From: an uncultured Bacteroidia bacterium
Lineage (GTDB): Bacteria; Bacteroidota; Bacteroidia; Bacteroidales; F082
Assembly (NCBI GenBank): GCA_913009755.1
Contig: CAJVWU010000003.1
Coordinates: 1-64,000, forward strand
Direction of reading: 5' to 3'
DNA length: 64,000 nucleotides
The translations under genes were made by a program, and so were the position numbers. Below the pieces are notes generated by a model. That model saw nothing but the letters and a program-made list of their open reading frames with translations. It had not been told where the DNA came from and searched no databases. Of the stretch, positions 45,571-53,266 are shown piece by piece; the stretch's first letter is position 1, and every line of letters begins with the position of its first letter.

Positions 45571-46110
45571 ATGAAGGTTTTTCTAAGTTTATTCTTTTTA
45601 GTAACCGTGCTGTACATGAGTGCTCAGCAACAGATACTGGTCATTCCCGTTGATTCGGCAACCCGGGAAATTCGCTTTAGAAATGTAGTTGACGTACAAG
45701 GGACCAAGGAAGAATTGTTTAACCGGTGTGTTTATTGGCTGAATGATTTTTATAAAGACCCCGCCCGTGTAACCACATTGCGCGATATACAGACAGGTAA
45801 AATAGCAGGGCGGCATCAATTTAGAATTTATTATTACGACAAAGACAGCATTAAACACACTGCCGGCATGATCAGGTATTTTTTTACTATTGAGTTCAAA
45901 AAAAACCGTTACCGTTATACCATTAACAAGATCGTACTAAAAAGCACAACCTTTGTGCCGGTGGAAAAATGGTTGAATAAAAATGACCCGGCTTACAACC
46001 CGCGGTGGGATGATTATCTGCAACAGATCGCCCGTTACGTGTACAAATGGAGCAAAAGCCTGGAAGAAAAAATGAAACCCGAAAAAGAAGAAAAACCTGA
46101 TATTTGGTAA
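45571..46110 (+). CDS. Secreted DUF4468-like protein
   Basis: The 179-residue protein has a signal peptide (KVFLSLFFLVTVLYMSAQQ). The folded part is of DUF4468 type: LVIPVDSATREIRFRNVVDV, then GTKEELFNRCVYWLNDFY with the conserved W and Y, and IRYFFTIEFKKNRYRYTINK. The domain is a TBP-like alpha/beta fold common in Bacteroidota exported proteins, with unknown function. The ATG at 45,571 is chosen because it begins the signal peptide; an upstream TTG would add nine residues. It precedes the HMG-CoA reductase by 53 bp but shows no functional link. Confidence 0.75.
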   Translation: MKVFLSLFFLVTVLYMSAQQQILVIPVDSATREIRFRNVVDVQGTKEELFNRCVYWLNDFYKDPARVTTLRDIQTGKIAGRHQFRIYYYDKDSIKHTAGMIRYFFTIEFKKNRYRYTINKIVLKSTTFVPVEKWLNKNDPAYNPRWDDYLQQIARYVYKWSKSLEEKMKPEKEEKPDIW

Positions 46111-46163
46111 CTTTTGCCCTTATTTTAAAAACAAAACACTGATATTTCTGAAAATCAACCGGA

Positions 46164-47501
46164 ATGCCGAGAAGAAGAAAACGTGATCTGCTCATTAAGG
46201 GGTTCTCAAAACTCCTGAAAGAAGACAAACTGAAAATTGTTGCCCAACTGATGGACAAACAGGTGGAGAGTATGGAATTGATGAAAAGCTTCTGGCATTC
46301 CGACCATTCGGTGCAGAAGATTTTTGATGAATTCAGTGAAAATACAATCTCCAATTTTTATATCCCTTACGGTGTTGCCCCTAATGTGGTGGTCAACGGC
46401 GAAGCCCATCTTGTCCCCCTGGTCATTGAAGAAAGTTCAGTAGTGGCAGCCGCCTCTTCCAGCGCCAAATTCTGGTCGGAACACGGAGGGTTTCATTCTG
46501 TGGTGGTGGACGTGGTTAAAATCGGGCAAATCCATTTTATCTGGAGCGGGAAAAAAGAAAAATTATTGTCTGTTTTCGATGATCTTAAAACCACTTTCCG
46601 CGTTGCCACTAAACACATTACGGAAAATATGGAAAAACGGGGGGGTGGCATACTGGGATTTGAACTGGTGGATATGACCGGCCGGATGGAAGATTATTAC
46701 CAGATTAAAGTCTCATTCAATACCGTGGACTCAATGGGCGCTAATTTCATTAACTCGTGCCTTGAAGAATTTGCCGTTGAGTTAAAATCATTTTTTCAAA
46801 TCCATCCCATCTTTACAGGCAAAGAAAAAGAATGCATGGTTATCATGTCTATCCTCTCGAATTACACACCCGATTGCCTCGTTAAAACCTGGGTGGAATG
46901 TAACATCAAAGAACTTAACGGGCTTGACAATGAACTCACAGGTGAACAGTTCGCCAGAAAATTTCAGATGGCTGTTAAAATTGCCGAACTGGATGAGTAC
47001 AGGGCAACTACACACAACAAAGGTATATTCAACGGCATTGATGCGGTGGCCATTGCAACCGGAAATGATTTCAGGGCCATTGAAGCGGCCGGGCACACTT
47101 ATGCTTCGCGCACAGGCAAGTACAAAAGCCTCTCAACCGTTGAAATTAAAGACGGGCAGTTTAAATTTTTACTGGAAGTGCCATTGGCTATGGGAACGGT
47201 TGGCGGCCTGACCAACCTTCATCCGTTGGCTAAAAAATCCCTCGAAATGCTGGGCAACCCTTCTGCCCAAAAATTAATGATGATTGCCGCTTCCGTCGGG
47301 TTGGCCAATAATTTTGCAGCCGTAAGGTCGTTGGTGACCAAAGGCATACAAATCGGACACATGAAGATGCACCTGTTTAATATCCTGAACCATTTTCATG
47401 CCACCGAAGAAGAGAAGAAAAAAGCAGAAGAATATTTTATTGGTCATAAAATATCTTTTGCAGAAGTTACCGAATACATGAACAAACTGAGACAATGTTG
47501 A
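46164..47501 (+). CDS. Hydroxymethylglutaryl-CoA reductase (class II)
   Basis: HMG-CoA reductase makes mevalonate from HMG-CoA for isoprenoids (class II can also run in the degradative direction). The 445-residue protein has SENTISNFYIPYGVAPN with the catalytic Glu, NKGIFNGIDAVAIATGNDF (Lys and Asp), then PLAMGTVGGLTNLHP and QIGHMKMHLFNI with the catalytic His. It has no membrane domain. The next gene (a GHMP kinase) begins 7 bp before its stop, so the two are translated together. The pairing suggests a biosynthetic role in a mevalonate pathway. Confidence 0.93.
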   Translation: MPRRRKRDLLIKGFSKLLKEDKLKIVAQLMDKQVESMELMKSFWHSDHSVQKIFDEFSENTISNFYIPYGVAPNVVVNGEAHLVPLVIEESSVVAAASSSAKFWSEHGGFHSVVVDVVKIGQIHFIWSGKKEKLLSVFDDLKTTFRVATKHITENMEKRGGGILGFELVDMTGRMEDYYQIKVSFNTVDSMGANFINSCLEEFAVELKSFFQIHPIFTGKEKECMVIMSILSNYTPDCLVKTWVECNIKELNGLDNELTGEQFARKFQMAVKIAELDEYRATTHNKGIFNGIDAVAIATGNDFRAIEAAGHTYASRTGKYKSLSTVEIKDGQFKFLLEVPLAMGTVGGLTNLHPLAKKSLEMLGNPSAQKLMMIAASVGLANNFAAVRSLVTKGIQIGHMKMHLFNILNHFHATEEEKKKAEEYFIGHKISFAEVTEYMNKLRQC

Positions 47502-48418
47502 TTACGAAAAGCTGGTTTTCTGCAGGAAAACTCCTGATCACCGGAGAGTACCTGGTTTTGTCAGGGGCTAAAGCATTGGCTGTTCCGCTCAATGTAGGGC
47601 AACATTTGTCGGTATCGGGCAGTCATGAGAAAACCTTGCACTGGCGTGCAATGAAACCGGACGGCCTGTGGTTCCAGTCCATTTTCAGCCTGCCCGGCCT
47701 GAAAACAATCTATTCACCGGAAAAAGAGCTGGGCGAAAAATTAAAAAATATTTTACTGGCCATCCTTTCGCTGAATCCCTATTTCCTGAATAACGACGAA
47801 AAAGGGTTTGAAGTGGATACCATCCTGGAATTTGACCCCGAATACGGATTCGGGTCAAGTTCCACTTTAATCAATAACATGGCAAAATGGGCGGATGTTG
47901 ACCCTTACACATTGCAAAAACTAACCTTTGGCGGATCGGGGTATGATATTGCCTGTGCATCGGCAAAAAGGCCGCTGGTTTATCAACTGGTGAATGAACA
48001 ATCTGAAGTGACCAAAGTGGATTTTCAACCGGCTTTTAAAGATCATTTATATTTTGTGTATTCAGGCCGGAAACAAAGAACCGCTGAAAGCCTCTTAAAA
48101 TTCAAACATACACCATTTGACAAAAACGACATTAACACAATCAGCAGCATTACGGAAGCCATACTTAATACGGAAAAACTTGATGACTTTGAAAAGCTGC
48201 TCACTGAACATGAACTCCTGATGTCGAAAATCCTGCATCTTTCACCTGTCAAAGACCAGCTTTTTCCCGGCCATCAGGGAGCAGTGAAATCACTGGGCGC
48301 CTGGGGCGGCGATTTTATGCTGATAACTTTTCACGATGATCCTGCCAAAGTTAAAAAATACCTGAAAAATAAAGGGTTTGATGTTTTTTACAGGTACGGG
48401 GAGATCGTGCGGTCGTAG
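47495..48418 (+). CDS. GHMP kinase (GYDIA-type, mevalonate-pathway candidate)
   Basis: GHMP kinases include mevalonate and phosphomevalonate kinases. The 307-residue product opens with FSAGKLLITGEYLVLSGAKA (N-terminal substrate/fold motif). It then has PEYGFGSSSTLINNMAKW with the P-loop GFGSSS, and FGGSGYDIACASAKRPLVY, a GYDIA motif that names the subfamily. GAWGGDFMLITFH near the end is motif 3. The 7-bp overlap with HMG-CoA reductase and the lack of other kinases nearby support mevalonate or phosphomevalonate as the substrate, though which one is not evident. The gene is the last of the long plus-strand run. Confidence 0.85.
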   Translation: MLITKSWFSAGKLLITGEYLVLSGAKALAVPLNVGQHLSVSGSHEKTLHWRAMKPDGLWFQSIFSLPGLKTIYSPEKELGEKLKNILLAILSLNPYFLNNDEKGFEVDTILEFDPEYGFGSSSTLINNMAKWADVDPYTLQKLTFGGSGYDIACASAKRPLVYQLVNEQSEVTKVDFQPAFKDHLYFVYSGRKQRTAESLLKFKHTPFDKNDINTISSITEAILNTEKLDDFEKLLTEHELLMSKILHLSPVKDQLFPGHQGAVKSLGAWGGDFMLITFHDDPAKVKKYLKNKGFDVFYRYGEIVRS

Positions 48419-48646
48419 TAAAAAAAAAGAAGATTGCATATATTCCTGAAGACAGCTACACTTGTTCCGATAATCTTTCAATCATTTTATGGTTTAATCA
48501 GATGTTCTTTCGGCTCTCTTAAAAATTACATGCAAATACCATGTCATAAAAAACCATGGACTTCAAGAAATTACGAAATTTTACCTGCAATGTGGGTTAA
48601 ATACGTGAATCCGGAATAAGAAACCAATAATTTTTTACATATTTAC
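48419..48646. other. AT-rich spacer without a gene
   Basis: No supported gene; a 61-residue frame at 48,434 lacks family features. The promoter described next starts at 48,647. Confidence 0.4.
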
Positions 48647-48677
48647 TTGCATTTTTGAAATACTATTCCTAAGTTTG
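48647..48677 (+). promoter_or_regulatory. Bacteroidota promoter with TTG and TAAGTTTG boxes
   Basis: TTG at 48,647-48,649 and TAAGTTTG at 48,670-48,677 are separated by 20 bp, the usual Bacteroidota spacing. Transcription would start near 48,684, giving a leader of about 230 bases before the small membrane protein gene. Confidence 0.6.
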
Positions 48678-48702
48678 TCTTTTAATTAAAATGACTTTCG
48701 TT

Positions 48703-48861
48703 TTAGGGAGGTCCAATTATCTCCCTTTGAATATGTAAAAAAGTGTAAATCAATATACTATAAAGTTTGCAGTATTTTCATGTTTCACTGATTATCAATT
48801 TTATTTATAAAATCACGGATAATGATCAAACACCCGATATAAGTTTTTTATATGGTGTTTG
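48703..48861 (+). promoter_or_regulatory. Structured leader with two hairpins
   Basis: The first hairpin (AGGGAG / CTCCCT, about 48,704-48,725) contains a 10-base loop. The second (48,827-48,861) has arms CAAACACC plus ATATAA pairing with TTATAT plus GGTGTTTG around a short loop. Both lie between the predicted promoter and the ATG at 48,913. They may control the small membrane gene, but no known riboswitch is recognised. Confidence 0.45.
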
Positions 48862-48912
48862 AGTCATGTTATATTCTAAATTAATGTTTAATTAAAAATG
48901 GAGGGTTAAATT

Positions 48913-49206
48913 ATGATTGGAATGAACTTTATTAGTTTTATTATTTTACTGGCAATCAGTGTGATTGTAGCAGTAATTTTGCACTTTGTGTTTAACTACT
49001 ATGTTAGGCAGAAGTGGAATTCAATCTTTTCTGAAATAGTCTTCGGATGGATTGGTGCCTGGCTGGGATCTCCCGTTTTGGGATACTGGTTCAAGGGTTG
49101 GAAATATGATAATGTTTATATCATTCCGGCAATCTTGGGCTCACTGGCACTTTTTGTTATAATTGTAGAAGTATTCAAATTATTCAATGTTTCTACAAAG
49201 GAATAA
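48913..49206 (+). CDS. Small multi-pass membrane protein of unknown function
   Basis: The 97-residue protein has three hydrophobic helices: residues 5-27 (FISFIILLAISVIVAVILHF), about 39-57 (IVFGWIGAWLGSPVLGYW) and 67-87 (IIPAILGSLALFVIIVEVF). It resembles the small transglycosylase-associated (GlsB/YeaQ) group in size and in the GWIGAWLG stretch, but this is loose. A GGAGGG ribosome-binding-like site lies 8 bp before the start, stronger than usual in this window. It has its own terminator at 49,231-49,259. Confidence 0.7.
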   Translation: MIGMNFISFIILLAISVIVAVILHFVFNYYVRQKWNSIFSEIVFGWIGAWLGSPVLGYWFKGWKYDNVYIIPAILGSLALFVIIVEVFKLFNVSTKE

Positions 49207-49230
49207 CCGGGAACATGTATTATTTCTATT

Positions 49231-49259
49231 AAAAAAGCCTGTTTTTCAGGCTTTTTTTT
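49231..49259 (+). terminator. Rho-independent terminator
   Basis: AAAAAAGCCTG pairs with CAGGCTTTTTT around a TTTTT loop, followed by T bases. It ends the small membrane protein transcript. Confidence 0.85.
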
Positions 49260-49363
49260 AACGCTGTCTAATAAGAGTTGTTGTAGTGGACAAAGCCCGG
49301 GAGCCACTTGCACGTAAGGCAGTAGCAGGAAGTGGTCAGGTTGTAATAGTAAGCAAAGTCACC

Positions 49364-49398
49364 AGTCTCGCTCACCCACAGGCCCGAGCTGGAAGACC
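49364..49398 (+). repeat. 35-bp repeat, copy 1
   Basis: AGTCTCGCT...CCCACA...GGAAGACC. It matches copy 3 (51,034-51,068, opposite strand) at 28 of 35 positions by eye. The following bases (GGCGCCGG, GTTGGGGGAG) are shared with copy 2 at about 50,603. It flanks the orphan ORFs. Confidence 0.7.
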
Positions 49399-49661
49399 GG
49401 CGCCGGTTGGGGGAGGTTGACGGACAAAGTAGATAAAGCTACTGACACTTATAGATTTGAGGATAAAAATTATCCCCAATGATATAATATAATCTACTAA
49501 ACAATCCATAAAAATAGGCTATATTATCCACCTTATCTTCATATGAATGAGCCCTAAAAAACATATAATAATGGTTCTACCACGAATTTAATGGAAAATG
49601 CTAAATTAGCAAAAAAAGTTAGACCATGTTCACCCATCAATTTTTTGATTTATTGCTAAAT

Positions 49662-49997
49662 TTAGAAGACAATTGGCAAGTAAAAAGAGTAGAAGCTGAT
49701 TATACTATCATCACACTTTTTATATGTTTCATGGCAACGCTTAATAAGTTTCCCTTTTTTATCATAAAAAGACCGATAAATATCTTCATTTTTTTCCGGT
49801 CGGTTAATTTGTCCATATCGTAAATAGAAGTTACCATTTGTTTTCAAAAATAATGTCAGTGGTTCAGGTTGTGTATCATTCGTAATAATATTCAGGTACT
49901 TATACTTAACCATACAGCCTTCAATAGAATCATTATTTTGACCTCTTAAAAACATTAATTGAACAAAAAGAAGCAATAGTAGATAAAAACCTTTCAT
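49662..49997 (-). CDS. Short secreted orphan protein
   Basis: The chosen ATG at 49,997 gives 111 residues starting MKGFYLLLLLFVQLMFLRGQ, a clear signal peptide; an ATG at 50,006 would overlap the ORF upstream by ATGGTGA coupling. The mature part (MVKYKYLNIITNDTQPEPL, FLKTNGNFYLRYGQINRPE) is polar and has no domain I recognise, with Cys pairs near the end (RCHETYKKCDD). Its neighbours are other orphan ORFs and repeat copies 1 and 2. It could be a small secreted effector or inhibitor, but no evidence decides this. Confidence 0.5.
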   Translation of the reverse strand: MKGFYLLLLLFVQLMFLRGQNNDSIEGCMVKYKYLNIITNDTQPEPLTLFLKTNGNFYLRYGQINRPEKNEDIYRSFYDKKGKLIKRCHETYKKCDDSIISFYSFYLPIVF

Positions 49998-49999
49998 AT

Positions 50000-50470
50000 T
50001 CACCATTTGAAAAACTTTAAATAGAAAAACAAAACACTATATTTTGAGTTAATAGAATAAACAAAATGACGTGGCCAAAAATTATATCTACTATGATGTT
50101 GCCACCTCCATCCTCCTAAATTTACATATCCGTCAATTTGAGTCCCAAAGGGAAAATCTATCGTTGCTTTATTTCTTTTAAAAGTCGTATTATAATAAGG
50201 TGTTTCGTCAGCAGGAAATCTTCTTTTCCAACCTTTCATTTCCTTTAAACCAACTGACGGAAATTCTATCTTTTCCGTCAGTTGACGATGCTGTAATATT
50301 CCTTCATTTGACTGAAAGGTTATTGTCCGCATGACCCGCTGAACGGGCCATCGGACGGGTATTAGGGTGGGGGCTTTCAGCGGGTCGGAAATAAGAAACC
50401 CTACCTTCCACACGACAGGGAATATAACCATCTTGTCAGCCGGGCAGGCCTTTGGCACAAATTCATGCAA
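50000..50470 (-). CDS. Orphan ORF, possibly C-terminal part of a larger gene
   Basis: The 156-residue frame is open but the first 55 residues come from a GC-rich palindromic repeat (50,333-50,386) and are unlikely to be a protein start. The final 95 residues (PSVGLKEMKGWKRRFPADET, NKATIDFPFGTQIDGYVNLG, GWRWQHHSRYNFWPRHFVYS) look protein-like, with many Trp, Tyr, His and Arg, but match no family I know. Its stop (TGA) overlaps the next ORF start. It might be a truncated gene with a repeat inserted upstream. Low confidence. Confidence 0.3.
   Translation of the reverse strand: MHEFVPKACPADKMVIFPVVWKVGFLISDPLKAPTLIPVRWPVQRVMRTITFQSNEGILQHRQLTEKIEFPSVGLKEMKGWKRRFPADETPYYNTTFKRNKATIDFPFGTQIDGYVNLGGWRWQHHSRYNFWPRHFVYSINSKYSVLFFYLKFFKW
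50333..50386. repeat. GACCCGCTGAA / TTCAGCGGGTC inverted repeat, long-spacer copy
   Basis: The same 11-bp arms as at 4948-4979 (arms 50,333-50,343 and 50,376-50,386), here 32 bp apart. The spacer is GC-rich. It lies within the frame of the orphan ORF. Confidence 0.7.
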
Positions 50471-50574
50471 TAAATCCCTTATTCTGTCAGTTGACGGATC
50501 CGGCGGGCAGCCCGTCCCTGTTGCGCTGCGCTAAAGGAGGACGAGGAAAAGGGAATTTACCAGGCACCGGTACT

Positions 50575-50602
50575 GCCGGCCCGTCCGGTCAGGCGGGCCG
50601 GC
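50575..50602. repeat. REP-like palindrome with extended arms
   Basis: Contains the 18-base CCCGTCCGGTCAGGCGGG core at 50,580-50,597. GCCGG before it and CCGGC after extend the stem, giving the longest palindrome of the three copies. Confidence 0.75.
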
Positions 50603-50631
50603 ACACAAGGCCGGGCCGGAAGACTGGCGCC
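50603..50631 (+). repeat. 35-bp repeat, partial copy 2
   Basis: Shares ACACAAGGCCGGGC and GGAAGACTGGCGCC with copies 1 and 3. It lies directly beside the REP-like palindrome. Confidence 0.55.
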
Positions 50632-50701
50632 AGGTGAGGCCTGAAGAATTGCCAGTTGGGGAGCTGATATTTTATTTGGAACAGCTCGGTTATTATGATT
50701 T

Positions 50702-50995
50702 TCATTGCGGCCAGTCAATTTTTTCAAGTTCCATGTAATGCCCATCGGGCCATTCAATCTTAATGATACCGTATTTGGTTGAATAATACAGTTTATTGGC
50801 CCGAATAACCGTGTCAGAATCCTGTACATTAATAAAAACATCGTAATACCATTTATCCCAAACACGGATACTGTCAACATAATCCGTTGTTTCAGTATTC
50901 AATGGCAAGGTGAATTTAAAGCTTCCTCCCTTTTTTTCAGTTTGAATATATATTTTAAACACCGGTGCAGAGTTTACCACTCCTTCCATTTGCAT
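50702..50995 (-). CDS. Orphan protein, possibly the C-terminal part of an exported protein
   Basis: The 97-residue frame has no signal peptide, but its body (FKFTLPLNTETTDYVDSIRV, WDKWYYDVFINVQDSDTVIR, STKYGIIKIEWPDGHYMELE) resembles the C-terminal half of Bacteroidota exported proteins that end in a KYGIIKIE strand. That and the lack of a natural N-terminus suggest loss of the start by repeat insertion. It lies between copies 2 and 3 of the 35-bp repeat. No function can be assigned. Confidence 0.45.
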   Translation of the reverse strand: MQMEGVVNSAPVFKIYIQTEKKGGSFKFTLPLNTETTDYVDSIRVWDKWYYDVFINVQDSDTVIRANKLYYSTKYGIIKIEWPDGHYMELEKIDWPQ

Positions 50996-51033
50996 ATAAA
51001 TACTTAAAGAAGGTAATGACCCCCTCTGGCTTA

Positions 51034-51068
51034 AGTCTTCCCGCCCGGCCTTGTGGGCAAGCGAGACT
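51034..51068 (-). repeat. 35-bp repeat, copy 3 (inverted)
   Basis: AGTCTTCCC ... GGCAAGCGAGACT on the plus strand, the reverse complement of copy 1 with 7 differences. It has 8-bp outer complementarity (TTAAGTCT / AGACTTAA). Confidence 0.7.
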
Positions 51069-51213
51069 TAAACCCTGTGAAACACGACATAAAACAAATT
51101 TAGTATTTTTTACGGGAAAAATTACAAACATTATTCATTTCACAAAAAACCATTGTTTCTAAATCATCTGATAATTTTTAATTTATTTTTGACCAATTCA
51201 AAAAATAAATCTC

Positions 51214-52857
51214 ATGCAACCCAAAAACTCATTCCTCCTTTCGGGAAACATCGTTGACCTGCTCACCGAAACCGTTTTTAAAGGAACCGTTCACATTAAC
51301 GGCGGGTTCATCACATCCATAGTCAAAGACGAATCGGTAACGGAAAGTCACTACATTCTTCCCGGCCTGATAGATTCGCATATACACATCGAAAGTTCCA
51401 TGCTTGTCCCTTCGGAATTTGCCCGGCTGGCAGTCGTTCACGGTACGGTGGCCACGGTTTCTGACCCGCATGAAATTGCCAATGTGCTGGGTATTCCCGG
51501 CGTTGAATTTATGATCGAAAACGGCAAAAAAGTGCCTTTCAAATTTTATTTCGGTGCTTCAGCCTGCGTGCCGGCAACACCTTTTGAAACAGCCGGCAGT
51601 GCCCTGGGGATTCAGGAACTGGACAACCTGCTCAGCCGGGATGAAATCAAATATTTGTCGGAAATGATGAATTTCCCCGGTGTGATCCGCCATGATGATT
51701 TTGAAATGCAAAAACTGGCCATCGCCCGAAAATACGGTAAACCGGCAGACGGCCATGCTCCCGGTGTGAAAGGCGAAGAGGCCAGGAAATATGCCGAAAC
51801 GGGAATTACGACCGACCACGAATGTTACACTATGGAAGAAGCACTTGACAAATTAAAATACGGGATGAAGATACAGATCAGGGAAGGCAGCGCTGCCAAG
51901 AATTTTGAAGCCCTCATCAGCCTGATGAAAGGCCATGCCGACAAACTTTTATTCTGTTCTGACGACAAGCACCCGGACGATCTGGTGGAAGGACACATCA
52001 ATCAAATGGTGGTCAGGGCCATTAACAAGGGGTTTGACCCCATAACTGTTTTAAAGAATGTGATCCTCAACCCCATAACCCATTATGGCCTGGATGTGGG
52101 CCGGTTGCAACCGGGTGACCCGGCAGATATGATTGTGGTTGATGACCTGAAAAACTTTGCGGTTTTACAAACTTACATTAACGGCATTAAAGTAGCTGAA
52201 AACGGGAAAACACTTATCCAGTCGGTCAAAACCGGCCATCCCAATGTTTTTCATGCAAAACCCATAACCATTGATCAAATCCATGTCGTCCCTCAAGGTA
52301 AGAAGCTAAAAGTGATGGTGGCTTATGACGGCGAACTGATCACCGGCATTGATTATGCCATCCCAAAAATAGTTAACGGCAACGTAGTGAGCGACACGGA
52401 AAATGATATCCTGAAGATTGTTGTGCTCAACCGATACCACAAGGCTGAACCGGCGGTAGGGTTTATTCATAATTTCGGGTTCAAAACCGGTGCCATTGCT
52501 TCCAGTGTGGCACACGACAGCCATAATGTTGTGGCTGTTGGTACAGATGATGAACACATTGTTAAAGCCATCAACAAAGTGGTTTCACAAAAAGGTGGGA
52601 TTTCGGTTGCCAACTCCGGTGACGTAAAAGGGTTGCCGCTGCCTGTGGCCGGTTTAATGTCGGATCGTGATGGTTACCAAATTGCCCGGCAATACCATTT
52701 GCTGGATAAAGAAGCCCACCGGATGGGTTCAAAATTGCGGGCCCCGTTCATGACACTTTCGTTTATGGCCCTGTTGGTTATCCCTGAACTTAAATTGAGC
52801 GACAAAGGTCTTTTTGATGGCAATACCTTTTCATTTACCCCCGTTTTTAAAAATTAA
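51214..52857 (+). CDS. ade: Adenine deaminase
   Basis: Ade turns adenine into hypoxanthine and ammonia in purine salvage. The 547-residue protein is a dinuclear metallo-hydrolase of the amidohydrolase fold: GLIDSHIHIESSML near residue 48 (metal-binding HxH) and VSDPHEIANVLG near 84. The DDKHPDDL stretch follows in the second half, with SVAHDSHNVVAVGTDDEH in the C-terminal part. The start and length fit the family. It is followed by an ArsR regulator 106 bp later, with a perfect palindrome between that may contain both an ade terminator and the regulator's operator. Confidence 0.94.
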   Translation: MQPKNSFLLSGNIVDLLTETVFKGTVHINGGFITSIVKDESVTESHYILPGLIDSHIHIESSMLVPSEFARLAVVHGTVATVSDPHEIANVLGIPGVEFMIENGKKVPFKFYFGASACVPATPFETAGSALGIQELDNLLSRDEIKYLSEMMNFPGVIRHDDFEMQKLAIARKYGKPADGHAPGVKGEEARKYAETGITTDHECYTMEEALDKLKYGMKIQIREGSAAKNFEALISLMKGHADKLLFCSDDKHPDDLVEGHINQMVVRAINKGFDPITVLKNVILNPITHYGLDVGRLQPGDPADMIVVDDLKNFAVLQTYINGIKVAENGKTLIQSVKTGHPNVFHAKPITIDQIHVVPQGKKLKVMVAYDGELITGIDYAIPKIVNGNVVSDTENDILKIVVLNRYHKAEPAVGFIHNFGFKTGAIASSVAHDSHNVVAVGTDDEHIVKAINKVVSQKGGISVANSGDVKGLPLPVAGLMSDRDGYQIARQYHLLDKEAHRMGSKLRAPFMTLSFMALLVIPELKLSDKGLFDGNTFSFTPVFKN

Positions 52858-52887
52858 ACTTATTTAGAACAAGTATAAAATAGTTAT

Positions 52888-52919
52888 AAACAACAATATA
52901 TGTAGATATATTGTTGTTT
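52888..52919. promoter_or_regulatory. Perfect 14-bp palindrome, probable ArsR operator
   Basis: Arms AAACAACAATATAT and ATATATTGTTGTTT are separated by GTAG. The second arm overlaps the TTG at 52,914-52,916 that would serve as the -33 box of the arsR promoter. An AT-rich palindrome directly over a promoter suggests autoregulation by the ArsR protein; it could equally act as a terminator of ade. Confidence 0.6.
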
Positions 52920-52945
52920 TCCATACTTGGTTATTTTTACTTTTG
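52914..52945 (+). promoter_or_regulatory. Promoter of the ArsR-family gene
   Basis: TTG at 52,914-52,916 and TACTTTTG at 52,938-52,945 are separated by 21 bp, a good Bacteroidota promoter fit. The start codon is at 52,964 with AAAGGAGA just upstream. Confidence 0.6.
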
Positions 52946-52963
52946 CGGCAAAAGGAGAAAGAT

Positions 52964-53260
52964 ATGGAACATATTGTTATCAGTCCTGAGAAATTGGAGT
53001 TGGCTGCCAGTAAACTCAGGGCAATATCACATCCCATGCGGATTGCTATTATTGAACTACTTGCAGCCAACATCAGGATGAGTGTCACCCAGATTTATGA
53101 GGGATTAAATATTGAACAGGCAACGGCTTCACATCATTTGAATATTTTGAAAAACAAAGGCATCCTTCAGTCGCACAGGGAAGGGAAAAAGATTTTTTAT
53201 AATTTGAAAAACCTTGTGTTAACCGAAATCATTGATTGCATTAACCGTTGCAATGATTAG
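52964..53260 (+). CDS. ArsR/SmtB-family transcriptional regulator
   Basis: The 98-residue protein is a small winged-helix DNA-binding regulator. HTH: MSVTQIYEGLNIEQATASHH (recognition helix QATASHHLNILKNKG), then the wing GILQSHREGKKIFYNLK. The start at 52,964 follows AAAGGAGAAA; an upstream in-frame ATG at 52,943 lies within the promoter region and is unlikely. It lacks the ELCVCDL metal motif of ArsR, and its Cys residues are near the end (DCINRCND), so the inducer is unclear. The palindrome just upstream suggests self-repression. Confidence 0.9.
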   Translation: MEHIVISPEKLELAASKLRAISHPMRIAIIELLAANIRMSVTQIYEGLNIEQATASHHLNILKNKGILQSHREGKKIFYNLKNLVLTEIIDCINRCND

Positions 53261-53266
53261 GGGCGT

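Noticed and set aside
49364-51068. Integron attC sites
   Set aside because: The 35-bp repeats lack the RYYYAAC/GTTRRRY core and no integron integrase is present.
51070-51213. Purine riboswitch upstream of adenine deaminase
   Set aside because: The leader is AT-rich and lacks the paired stems and conserved loop bases of the purine aptamer.
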